A stretch of 64,000 bases of DNA from Scilla litardierei (taxonomy: Eukaryota; Streptophyta; Magnoliopsida; Asparagales; Asparagaceae), in assembly GCA_030789695.1 (NCBI GenBank), contig CM061134.1, positions 57,915,334-57,979,333 of the forward strand, given 5' to 3'. Every line of letters starts with the position of its first letter. The stretch's first letter is position 1. Below the pieces are notes generated by a model that saw only the letters and a list, made by a program, of their open reading frames with translations, was not told the DNA's origin and ran no database searches. Below are positions 45,439 to 57,181 of this stretch, in pieces. A program made the translations under genes and the position numbers.

Positions 45439-47578
45439 TCAGGGGTCCGGAGCGCGAGAGACAGCATCGTCCGGGGCCTCGCCTTGCTCCAAACAGTGGG
45501 GATCGGCGTGTCCCGGTGGAGGGAGGATCGGCGCCCGGGCGAGCTCCGTAAACTGCCGGAATGACTCCTTGACGACCTCCACTATGCGGGGGGCAATGAG
45601 GTCCTCATAAGTCCCGAAGACCTCCCTCAAGACTGACGCAATCTTCGGCCTTATGGCCGTGTCGACGCCCTTCTCAGCCTCCTCGGCAAAACGGAGCCTC
45701 CAACGCAGCTCGGCGAGTTGGCCCCAGAGATCCTCCCTCTCCCACCAGAACTTCTCTTCCGCTTCTCGGCTCAAGTCATGGACATCCACAAGATTTTGCT
45801 TGAGATCATGTACTTGAGACTCGAGTTCGTCGACACGACGGCGTTGCTGCCAAGCTTCCATGCGGGCACCTTGAAGGGCTACGTCAGCCTCCCCAGCCCG
45901 GGCGCGCTCCCGAGTTAGGGAATCCTCGAGGCTTCTCAATTGGGTCGCCCGGCGCTGCGCCTCAACGGCCATTGCGGTGGCCTGCAAACGAAAGGGAGGT
46001 GGATTATACCAAGGAAGGTCGAAGGGCTAGACAACTGTCTGAAAATGGCAGGAATTCGAACCTGTCGGATGTGACCGACCAGAGAATCCGACAGTATGTC
46101 CATGGGGGACAACTCCAAGAAGGAACGGTCCCCCGGAAGGACGGAGTCCGCCGCCGGCCGCCTCGCCAAGGCCATATCAAGGGGCACCGTACCCCCGGGG
46201 GGATCAGCGAGGCCCGCTGAGGTGCTCGACAGGACGCAGACAGCCCCCGAGATCGAAGGGGTGGCCGAGGGAGTATCGACGACATGGGCGGCAGGGTCGA
46301 CCGCGACGGTCGGCACGATCACCTTGTCGGGATCCGTCGGCGCGACGGCAGGAGCCGGAGAAGTGGCGCGCCCGCCTTTCTTCCGTGACTTCTTCCCGTT
46401 GGGGTCAGCGGTAACCGGGGGAGAGCGTTTGTGACTCCCGCCCGCGGAAGGCCGAGGAGCCAATCCGGAACCCTCAACAAGGAGGGGGTCGACCCCAGTG
46501 ACTTCTCCTCCGGGGGGACTCGACGCGACCCGTGGGAGAGACTTGGCCTCAATCCTCCCCGAAGGAGGGTCGGACCGGCGCAACTCTTCATCAACAGAGC
46601 GACGAGGCACCCGTCTGGAAGAGCTCCCACGGCCCCGGTGAGATCCTAACCGAATGAGCTCGTCAACATCGTGGGTGAATTCGCGACCCGGCCATCCCTG
46701 CGTGAGGAAGCGAAATCAGGGTGAGCCAGGGGTTAAACAAAAGGAAGGGAGACAACATACCGGGGGGACCACAGAGTACACTTAAGAAGAAGGTCGTCTA
46801 GCAAATCCCAGACTGACCTCTCCTCAAGAGAAAGTGACGATAGGAGGCGGACCGCGGCCCGCTCGGCCTCGGATAGGGTTACCGCCCTGTCGGTTTGTTG
46901 CGAACTCCCCCATCCTGTCAAGATCACCGAGACCCGGGGAAAGAAAACGAAAACAAAGCTAGAGTCCCAGTTCCCCAACCAAGGGGGCAGACTGAGCATA
47001 CACACCTGCCCCGCGTAGGCTCGGAGGTGCAGCCAAGATCCGAGCCCGACCGACTGGATCCGGTAAAAGTGAAAGAGGAGGGGGAGAGATGGCTCCAGGC
47101 CGTGAGTGGTACAAAGCGTAATGAACCCGGTCAGCACCGCGACAGAGGATGGCGTTAGCTGGCACATGGTGACTTTCAAGGAATCCGTGAATTGAATGAT
47201 AAAAGTGTGGAGGGGGAAGCGGAGCCCCAGATGGAACATCTCGATGTAGACGCCGACCTCGTTACTCCGCGGGAAACAGATCCGCTCATCTCCAAAGGGA
47301 ATCCGGACGTCATAAGGATGACATAGGTACCTCTCTCATATTTCTCTAGTGACTAAGAAAGGGGCCATAGATGACGACCGGAGGATCGATGGAGGGATGC
47401 CTAATCGCTCGGAAGACGAGGCCACATCGTCCACAACGGGATCCGAAAAAAGCTTTCCTTTCCCTTTATCCGGGACCCCCGGGGACGGCGAAGGAGCTTT
47501 GAGCCCCGAAGGATGGGCACGATCGGGACCAGGCGTCGGTCCGCCAGGACGTGTATCACCTATTCTAAGCATAGCCAT
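45439..47578 (-). CDS. Antisense ORF, Transposase_28 / gypsy-type transposon domain
   Basis: Start ATG at 47578 (MAMLRIGDTRPGG). Proposed exons: 47578-46761, 46697-46062, 45981-45439. Exon 1 has a Pro/Ser-rich head, an in-frame TGA at 47336 (CGA before?), then the domain (CHPYDVRIPFGDERI, MFHLGLRFPLHTFI, LTGFITLC, LPLLFHFYRIQ). Exon 2 is basic, Pro/Ser-rich (KKSRKKGG). Exon 3 is a coiled coil (RRATQLRSLEDSLTRERARA) ending at 45439. Intron 2 (CAG|GTTCGA to TTTGCAG|GCC) keeps phase exactly. Intron 1 (GTATGT to CACGCAG, 63 bp) shifts phase by one, so a site or an indel is wrong. Function unknown. Confidence 0.7.
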
Positions 47579-47710
47579 AGTCCGAGTTAAAGAATGGAAG
47601 AATTACCTTGATAAGAGCTGGAAAGAAGAAAAATGTCGGGAAGAAGAAGCTGGCAGAACGGAGATCAAGAAGGAATGAGCGCGAAAGAGTTGAAGCCCGA
47701 GGGATTGGAA

Positions 47711-47722
47711 CGTATATATAGA
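47711..47722 (-). promoter_or_regulatory. TATA box for the antisense gene (candidate)
   Basis: The minus strand reads CTCTATATATACG, about 135 bp upstream of the antisense ATG and 220 bp from the 3' LTR. It would drive the antisense gene independently of the LTR. Confidence 0.5.
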
Positions 47723-47941
47723 GGACGATGGTGGGATCTGAACCGTCAAGGGAGAGCGCGTGGCGACATCAAAACGGCGGCGATGCTTCGAAAACTGCAC
47801 CAACGGAAGTTCAAACGGAGCGGTAATAATGACATTCATTTAATAGCGGAACCTCGACTGACACACCCGTCGGATCATGAAAGAGTCACATCACCCAAAC
47901 CGAACCGACGGAAGCCGAATGGTCCAGGCGATGGGGGCAAT

Positions 47942-48842
47942 TGTTACGACTAATATGGACCAGCCCGAATTACAACGGCCCACGGCCCGACCTCAAAGGA
48001 GGAGCCCACTAGAGAAGACGAGCCCGCCCGAAGGGGGTCCACGGACGGGGCTGAAGGCCCAGCCACTTCGCCCTCGGGGGCACCCGACTGGCCCCCATTC
48101 GGCCGGATTAACCGCCCCTCTGAATCTGTGATCCCATGACGGCCATTAACAGACCCGTTAATGTGCCACCCCTCCACTACGCGCGAGTGGGAGGAGGCGG
48201 AGGCGGATCGTGGGGACGTGAGAGGAGGCAGGACGTGGGGGCAATCCCGAAATACCCTATAAGGGGAAGGCCAGGACGACGAAGAAAGGGATCGAGACTC
48301 AGGTAATGAACAGAGAGAGGTACTCCATCAACGACCTAGGCATTCGCCACTCCATTTCCTCCCTCCCCCAAACTCGCGCCGCCTGGGTTGACGCTCTGGC
48401 TTTCTAACAAGCCGGATCTCCCCCTCCGAGTATCCTTTCAGACCTTGATCTGCCTTAGGCATCGGAGGGGATTTGGCCAGAACCTAGGTCCGGCCTCCCT
48501 GACGAGTTTTCCTCATCTGTCCAGGTAGAAGATATCCGAGGCACCGAGGCCACCCCTCAGCATCGGTCGGCTACCCCCATCGCAGTCGTCAGGTGGACGG
48601 CAGCACAGGCATCAATCCACTTGCAAGGCGCCGAGGCTACCCCTCGGCGTGGATCCGACCGAGGCCGAGCGCGACCCAGCCGAGGCCGAGCGCGACCCAA
48701 CGAGCCGAGGCTTCCCCTCAGCTCTCTCACGCCGAGAACAAGTGGGCTCGACGATCCCAAGGGACCCCCAAGTCGGCCCCTTGACCACATTGACCACACA
48801 GCCGACGGTCAACGAACTGTGGTGAGAAAACACCCGTAAACA
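47942..48842 (+). repeat. Tat-type 3' LTR
   Basis: 901 bp, aligned end to end with the 5' LTR, followed by AGATC at 48843-48847. Confidence 0.94.
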
Positions 48843-49064
48843 AGATCAATTAGACTCTTATTGTTACAGGAGCCTTTAAGAGGGCATTTACAAACTTCTG
48901 AGGGATTAGCTAATTTGATTTTTTTCTGTGATTCTAGTAGTGTTATAGGCGACGATGGGAGTTCTAATTGCTTGAGCTTGGGTTGAACTGTAGGCATTAT
49001 TTGTTGAACTGGTTGAACTGGTTTCCCACCACGCTTTCGGGGGAACTCTGAGGGAGGAAATAGT
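48843..49064 (-). pseudogene. EPRV polyprotein fragment upstream of RT
   Basis: Resumes the viral reading frame beyond the Tat-type insertion. The residues (PVQPVQQIMPTVQPKLKQLE, CKCPLKGSC) are not assigned to a domain; the region lies before RT. It is cut at 49064 by the second Sirevirus, whose TSD ATAGT occupies 49060-49064. Confidence 0.65.
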
Positions 49065-51033
49065 TGTAGTGACCCGGTGCTATGAGGAATAAACACTAGA
49101 GGGGGGTGAATAGTGTTTTATAGAATTATAAGGAATTTACGCCAAATAAAACCCTAATTAACCAACAAATGCGGAATGAAAGAAGTGATCAACAACGCAA
49201 GGAAGAATGCAATGCAAACATGCAATCTATCCTGGTTCAGTGCCACCCAAGTCTCTCCGACTTGTTCCCGGTGCCCTAATCCAGCAACACCCGGATCCCC
49301 TTCGGATACTCTAGTTAAACCACTAGAGCTTTCCTTTAGCCCACTTGCGGAAACCCCACAAGTGCAATCGACCTACAATCGATGTCCGTGTATCCCACAA
49401 CTTGGGAACACGCAAATACCTTAATCCCACAACTTGGGACTAAGCACACTCTCACAAACCGAGAGCAAAACCTAATCTTGACTCCCACAACTTGGGATCA
49501 AGCCAACCCTCTCAACAACCGAGAGTATACAACAATTTATATGTATAGAGAATGAAATGTAAAGCTCTTACCACAAAATCCTATGCCTTGAGAAATACTT
49601 ACCAATTTAGGGTAAGAATGTTTTTTGAGGAAGTAGTTAGCACCAAACCCTAGCTCCACCAAGATGGACAGCAATAAATGGCTAGGGTGAAGTTGGTGAC
49701 TTGGATTCAAGCTCTTAGCTTGAGTAGCTCACAAAGAATGAGAATCTCTCTTGAGGAATTGGGGCTCAAAGAGTAAGGGAGAGATTCTTGTGAGATGAGA
49801 GAGCTAAGAAATGGAGTTGAATGGCGCTTCTCTTGGATGTGAAAATGTCTCTAAAATCAGCCTTGGTTCTCTGGTTTGAAGAAACTCAAACTTATATAGG
49901 AAGAGACAAAATGGTCATAAAAATCGTGGCAATAAATGCCGAACGGCTCTTTTTCTGAATCTACTTAATCGGTTTAAGAAGGATCACTGACCGATTAGTT
50001 TTGCAACTAGTCGGTCGGTGAACCTTCTTGGACCGATTAGATGGTTGACAGAGAAGATGATGAAATCATGGGTAAGCACTAGTCGATCTAAGCAGGATCA
50101 CTGACCGATTAGTTTTGAAACTAGTCGGTCTAAGAAGGATCATCAACTGACTAGATTGACAACTAGTCGGTCGGTGAACCTTCTTGGACCGACTAGATTG
50201 ACTTTTAATCGATTAACCATCCTTCTTGAACCAACTAACTGGTCAACAGTACAAAGGTTGAATTAACAAGTATGGCTAGTCGGTTCAAGAAGGATTTCCA
50301 ACCGACTAGATCGTCATCTAGTCGGTTGGTTCTTCTACTTGAACCAACTAAGATGCATATGAAGCCATGAAAAGAAGCGATAAGCTACGGAAAACTTTCT
50401 AATGGCTTCTAAGGCAATCCAAGAGATAAGATATGATAGTTATGAAGATTTCTAGGCAAGTACTACTCAAGGCTTAACATTCTATGGGATGAAGCTAGAA
50501 GACAATATAAATAACATGACGACCCGTCTTCAAAGCTTCAACATGGAGAATCCGAATCCCTTGACTTCAAGAATAACTCCTTGAGCTTCAACGAAGCTCC
50601 AGGCACAACGATCACGCGTTCTGAGGTAGTCTTGAGACGTCGCTTGAGATGTACAAAGTAATTTGGCGACGATCTCCATAATTCTTCATGGTCTTGAGTC
50701 TTTTAGTTGAATGTCTCCAACATCATAGTCTTTGATCCTCAAGGTGTCTTTGACCCTTTTGAATTATCCATTCCTTTGTTCTCTTTGGATAGAATCTCCA
50801 TGCATTTGTTGATGCCATTGGCTTGAGGTTAAAGGTAGACTTTGAGTTCTTCAAGCCAATGCTTCACCTTTGTTGATCTACCAAGTCCTCCACTTAAATC
50901 AACACGTGTAGTCACTTTTGATCTTCTTGAATCTAATTGGTGACTTTTTAGCTAACTGTAAACACATGAGTTAATCACAATGATTTGTGTTTAATCATCA
51001 TCAAAATCAAGGTGGAGAGTCCAATACTCAACA
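49065..51033 (-). repeat. Second Sirevirus 3' LTR
   Basis: TATA on the minus strand at about 49891-49899 (CTATATAAG). Upstream, at 49965-50345, lies an array of ACTAGTCGGT and ACCGACTAGT motifs, including a 14-bp-arm inverted repeat (50298-50311 and 50316-50329, spacer CGTC). Downstream is a string of hairpins. Confidence 0.93.
49248..49525 (-). other. String of consecutive hairpins in the LTR leader
   Basis: Ten or eleven adjacent short inverted repeats in 278 bp, in R/U5 of the minus-strand transcript. Clearest: CAAGTC-TCTCC-GACTTG (49248), CTCTAGT-TAAACC-ACTAGAG (49309), CACTTG...CAAGTG (49342), ATCGA...TCGAT (49367). Three share loop ACAACTT inside TCCC/GGGA with different outer stems (49387, 49420, 49477), and two are CTCTC/GAGAG (49449, 49509). 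The 5' LTR repeats the string at about 57359-57640. Confidence 0.75.
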
Positions 51034-51277
51034 TTCTCCCCCTTTTTGATGATGACAAACCAAATATAAACAAAATAAATAATTGTGTATTAAATATACT
51101 TACTCCCCCTGCAATGATGCCATTCAAGTTAATATCAATAATCAATAGCATCATTCTGCAGTTAATAGTGTGTGTATCACATGAGGTTGTGTACATATCG
51201 CATGAATGACCAGAAATAATATGCGTACACAATACAAATCATATAGGTGATACATATCATAAACATGGGCATAATTA

Positions 51278-51347
<70 letters not shown>

Positions 51348-54300
51348 ATCAATATAAACCAAGGTAATCACCAATGTTCCCCCTGAATCATATACATGAA
51401 CGATCATACATAAAGTCTATATGATTCAAGTTATTGTTTAACACTCAACATTTAATAAGCACATCCTTTATTTATTTCTCTCCCCCTTTGGCATTATCCA
51501 AAAGACATGGGGGTATAGAAACAACAAAAGCAAAAATAGAGTGGAAAACTAAAAGGTATATCTAATGTAAACTAGATAAGCTACCAATTTAAAACAAGAT
51601 ATCAAAATAAAGATATCAATTGCAAGAGAAAATATCCAACAACAACTCAACTACCCTCAATTATCATAAGAAGATAATCAATAAGTATATGTGATAAAAG
51701 ATTACAATAGATACTAATTGTAAAGAGTAGTGTGAGCAGTGTTAGAAAAATGACAATAGCATAATTAGCAGTAGCTACTAGCTATAAATATGATAAAGAA
51801 TACGGATAACACTGCAAAAATCATGACATCACTTGTGAAAGAAAAACAAGTGATCAAATAGTGTCAAGTACACAAACAAACTCAATTATCACAAAATTTA
51901 TAACATTAAGCATAATGTGATAGACTGTCCTTGAGCAAGGACATGACATATGACATGAACATGATTAAATACATAATGGTGGAATCAAAATCATCACAAT
52001 GACATAGATCAACAAATAATATCAATAAACTGAGATCTAAGTCAAACATAAAAAATGCAACAAACATGACTATGGAAATTTTTAACCATGTGTACAAAAT
52101 TATGTTATGAAATAATAACACAAATTAAGTATAATGACATGTGATACCAATTGTAGGCATACCAAATCATCTCCAAAAGTATCTCCAGCTAAACTCCATA
52201 AAGCATCTCCAAAAGTAAGCACACCAAATCTAAGTGAAGTGTGCGATGTGGGCATACACAAATATCTATATCATGCAAAAGTATTATGCCAAATAGAGAT
52301 AGAAACATCATAAATCGTATGGCATACACAATTCTAGCACACTAGGATACTAATTGAAACAATGTTCAAAAGAACCATAGTACAAGCATGCATTCCAGAA
52401 GAGATACTCACAGAATGAGTCAATGATAAGCATGTAATGCCATGAGCATAAAGAAGATAAGTACTATATCATAAGCTCAAAACTAGCATTAAGCAAGATC
52501 ATGTAAAGATGATATCCAATATAAATAGTCTTACACAGTATGCAAAGCAGGCAAATAATGTCAAGATCATGACATCACTTGAGAAGGAAACCAAGTGAAC
52601 AAATAGAGACATGATCTCATCCTAGCTCAATTATCACAAAGGATTCAACATAATGTGACGAAACATCTTTTGAGCAAAGGCATGAAAATAGTCTACGTTC
52701 AAAGTCACAAGGTAGGACATAAACGAATAAAGTTACCATAAACATCGCATGCATGCATACCAATTGTGCGAATAGAAAAAAAAGCTTGTGTAAGCACAAT
52801 ATAATCGGAGGTAGCATCAAATAAGTCATAGTGCATCAAGATATATTCATGGAAGAATATCTATGATAGAATATACATATCATCAAACACAATATAAAGC
52901 TTATATGATCGTGTATAGCACAAGTTATCTCTAACATCTCATAAAAATAGCATAAAATATGAGCATGTGATGAGAGATGACATAGTGAGAAATATAGCTT
53001 GAAGATCACTAACTAATATGAATGAGTGTTATGTCACTTGTGAAAATATCATACATGAAAGATTTAGCTATAGACATGAAAGATCTCTTGAATAAAATTA
53101 TAGCTAAACATCAGTCATGAAGTAATTAAAATGACAAGTAACATACATTAGTCATCCCAAATCATATCAATACGTCTCATAAAGATAATCATACAAACTA
53201 TAAGAAACATATGAGATGTGTGGTGATACAATGAACAAATATGAATAAAGATCCTAAATCATTAATCTTATTCATGGCATGAAAAAGATATGAATATCAA
53301 TAAGCAACTAACCAATTCATTATATGAATATTATAGCTACCATGGTACGTGAGTCGTAATAAGACATATATGACATACATGAACAAGGTAGTCACATAAA
53401 CAAACAATCTTCATGAGGGTGTGACAAGAATGAGCTAATGAAGAAGTATGCTATATTACACAAATCGAATATATTAAAATACCAATTGTAAACATGGTAG
53501 TCAAAACCAATATATTAAAATAACAATTGTACAAAACACATACTTACAACCATTTAGCTCTCCCTATATGTGTGCATCTCCAATGCACCATCCTTTCCAT
53601 TGAATTGATCCATCATTTGTAAACCAAGGAGTGTGTAGGGTAGGCATCTTGCACAACAATCTGACAATTCAACAATTGGTGGTATCTAAAATTTTTTGGA
53701 TCTAATAGGTTAAGGAACAAAATCAAGTAATCCAATAACCAATCATTTACCAATTGTAAATAACACTTATCAATAGAAATGCATAACATGCATTAATATG
53801 AGTTATTATGATCATGAAAATCATACATATCAGGAATTAACAATTCTCAATCATTAGAAGTTACATACACCTAGACTAATAATTCCTATGCATATGACTT
53901 AATCACAATACATTATACAAGCAATCATCATTATGAATACACACATCTAATACAATAGTGTGTGCTAGAAAGATATCACGTTCAATATGCACATGTGCAC
54001 AAAATAAACATTCACGGCACATACATATTGAGGGATGGCATGAAAAGTAATACCACGAAGAGTGTGCATGAAAGCATAAAGTATTAATTTTCATAACCAA
54101 ATTTCTCTTTCTCTTTGGCATATCAACAAGATAGGAAGGTGCAAATTGATAATAAATCACCAAGGGCTAAAGAAATCAACTACTCTATATGCACAACATA
54201 ATATGAATGAAATGTAATGACATATAAATGAAAATGCCATACTCCCACACATGTCATACAAACTATGCAAACTTGGGAGTAGTGGACGAACTCAAATATA

Positions 54301-55469
54301 TATGGGTACAAAAAGTAATCATACAAGCATGGTACCCAAGCAATGAAGTGCAATATGAGTGAATAAGCAAGATGGAAATCAAATAAAGACTGAGTTTGAT
54401 TTTTATATATAGTCACATGAGAATATGTCAATCCTAATATACGATTCTATATGTGTATTCATACCATGCCTAGAAACAATCTTAGGAATCCAAAAGATAG
54501 TGATTTGGGATTCTTAAGTAGAGGTTGTGTAGTGGCATGAGTAGGAAGTTGGGATGCACGCTTATGAAGTGGAACATAAATATTAGCGTGTCCCGTGCAT
54601 GAAACATGCAAATGAGCATTAATTCTAACATGAAAATTTTTAAGCCACATGTTATAAATAATCCTTGAATAAACATATGAGTATGGATTATGAATACACA
54701 ATGCACATCAGTCAAGAATTTTACACAAATGAAATACATAGACATGAATGACATACAAGACACATAATATGCAACATAGGATATGAATGAGATAGTCTCA
54801 AACACAAAGTGACATCTACATGCATCCAACACACATGGATACCAAATGTAAGAATATACTTACAACATTAAGCTCCCCCTACTTTGGTGCATCACTTAAG
54901 CACCATCAACTCCATTTGAATAAAAATCTTTGCAAATCAAGGAGTTGGTAGAGTTGGTATCCCAAAGTAGATTGAACCTAGAAAACATAAGTTTGGTATC
55001 CAAAAACCTTTTTGGATCCTATGGGTTAGGCAACAAATTTAAAGTACTAAATTCAAATTATTGTAACCCGTATCCTAATGTAATCATACACAATATTAAT
55101 GAAATATGTAATCATGTTACTAGATAAATATATAACCATATACATGCATGTACCAAATGCACCAAATGTAAATATGTATATTAATCCAAAAGCATGACAT
55201 GCATCACATGCAACAAAACATAAATATGAACCAAAGCATGTGTTGCATAAAAATATTAAATATTTTAGACATGAAAATCATAAACACAATGATTTACTAA
55301 TAAACATGCAATGGAAATCAAATTCAATATGAATTTACGTTTCTAACAAACATGAGCATCTAAGACCAAAATGCAAACAAAAGAGTAAATCAATTCTTGA
55401 CACAAATGCTTTGGTACCCATAAAATGAATATAAACTTATGGTGCCAAGCAATGAAGGGTTAACGGAAA
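51034..55469 (-). other. Non-coding internal region of second Sirevirus
   Basis: A-rich on the plus strand, without a credible gene. Polypurine-like GGGGGAG tracts recur on the minus strand (51036, 51104, 51379, 51482, 54870). A (TA)32 run occupies 51280-51344. At least two diverged long repeats are visible: about 51820-51950 against 52565-52690, and about 53540-53760 against 54850-55080. Confidence 0.65.
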
Positions 55470-57155
55470 CTAACCCTTTGGAAACCAAGTCCAAGAGGAC
55501 CGTGATTTCCCAACATAGTCATCATTCATAATAATATCATTAATATAAGATTGCACATACATATCCTTAGCATGAATGCTAGTGTTTTTAGGACCCCAAA
55601 TAGTGTATGATTTGGGTATCCTCTTCCTAGTGGTTGCATGCACAAAAGGTTGATCTCTACGTGGTGCATGTGGCCTAGGAACATGAGATCTAGCAAGAGC
55701 ATGAGGAAATGTGTATGGAACATTGTGTTGTGCTAAAGCATGATAATGGGCATATGGTCCATGGTGTGGTGTTGCATACATACGTGGATGAATATGAGGT
55801 GTGTATGCATGAGGATGATCATGAGAATAAGCATGCATATGTGGATGTGATGTGTGATCATAAGCATGTGAAGGTGCAAGAGCATGAGTACGTGCATGAG
55901 AGTGTCTCAAATGAGTGTTTGCACGTGCTCGTGGGTGTGGAGCATAAAAACTCTCATTTGTAGGAATGTCAGGAGTGGAGGCATTCCTACGTGTATTGGT
56001 GTACATGAAAGCATGTCCCTTCCTTTGATGTCCACCCTTGGTGGGTTTCTTTGCAAAGAAGGGAGGAATAGGAGTGGTGGTTTCCTTAGTAGTAGAACTA
56101 CCCAAGTTGTTATAGACACCACTCGAGGATGCACCGGAGGATGGCCTCACAAAATCTATAGTTACTTCACACTCGGAGGTACGTGCATTGGATGCACTTG
56201 CCTTAGAATACCAAGGGCAACACGATGGTTTGCCGATAGTTGATTCTTTAGCAAATCATCCAAATTGTCCTTTCCCTTATTGAATCTCTCAACAATGGAG
56301 GACATGAGCTCATATTTCTTCGAAATTAAATTAATAATGGCATCAAGGTGGATGCATGTGTGGTGAGCTCGTGCACTTGGGAATTGAGATCCTCATTCTC
56401 AATGCCCAAACTAGTGTTTTGAGATTGAAGATTTTCAATCTCAAGATCGTTACTATCCATAATGGAAACACGATCAAGTTGAGATTTGAGGGACTCCACC
56501 TCATTTCTCAACATGCCATTTTGAGTAAGCAAACTTGCTTTCTCAATAGCGAGCGTCTCAACATGGTGTCATTGTTTGAGGTGCTACATGTAGATGTGTT
56601 AGTGAGACTAGCAATCTTATTCTTAGCATCACAATATTTCTGTATAAGCTTTTGATGTTTATCAAATAATTGTCGAAATGCAATTTCAAGATCTTCCATT
56701 GTTACCTCTCCATTGTCACTATCACTTCCACTTGAATCGCTTGATTCGTCCCTAGAGTCACCCATAGTGGCATCCTCTCGTGCCATCAAACCCATGAGTG
56801 AATCCCTTTCATCATTGGAGGAAGAACACTCCGAGGTGGAATCTTCTTGCTCCGCTAGCATGAGTCATATTTGATATGCCGTTGTTGCCTTGGACACACA
56901 CATAAGAATGTTATAAGATGAATACTCAAGCAAGATATCCATTACCTCTTGATGTTTCTCCACCAATTCTTTTTGCTCATTTGTCCATTCATGTTTGGAA
57001 GTGGTAGGTGCACGAAGGGGCTTCTCCACAAGCTTCCAATAATCATCGTCAATGGATTGAATATAAGCCTTCATCTTTACACACCAAATTTGATAGTTGG
57101 GTCCAATGAGATATGGTGGAAAAGGACTTCGTGTGATGTTGTTGTTGGTTGCCAT
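55470..57155 (-). pseudogene. Second Sirevirus gag, His-rich C-terminus
   Basis: Start ATG 57155 (MATNNNITRSPFPPYLIG), just inside the PBS. N-terminal copia gag (YQIWCVKMKAYIQSID, EWTNEQKELVEKHQEVMD) runs to about 56865; then the Ser/Asp-rich acidic part (SSDSSGSDSDNGEV), a coiled-coil part (MLRNEVESLKSQLDRVSI) and, from about 56200, the C-terminal part. Frameshifts near 56865, 56560 and 56250 break it. The last 226 codons contain about 24 His in roughly 100 residues (HPHMHAYSHDHPHAY) and end SRSSWTWFPKG. No CCHC knuckle is seen. Confidence 0.8.
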
Positions 57156-57161
57156 AGCTAT

Positions 57162-57179
57162 TACCTCGCTTTGATACCA
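57162..57179 (-). other. Second Sirevirus primer-binding site
   Basis: The minus strand reads TGGTATCAAAGCGAGGTA, initiator-Met type with G-to-A at base 9, two bases from the LTR. Confidence 0.9.
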
Positions 57180-57181
57180 AT

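Larger units (their letters stand above)
41008..48842 (+). mobile_element. Tat-type non-autonomous Ty3 element with antisense gene
   Basis: Both LTRs are 901 bp (41008-41908, 47942-48842), TGTTAC...TAAACA. The perfect TSD is AGATC (41003-41007, 48843-48847). The PBS TGGCGCCGTCTGTGGGAAC is at 41911 and the polypurine tract GGGGGCAAT abuts the 3' LTR. Inside are gag, a satellite array and an antisense gene, but no pol. Extra antisense ORFs and hypervariable satellite-like regions are established features of the Tat lineage. Confidence 0.94.

Noticed and set aside
51280..51344. (TA)32 run as a functional element
   Set aside because: Ordinary microsatellite; nothing ties it to the element's function.
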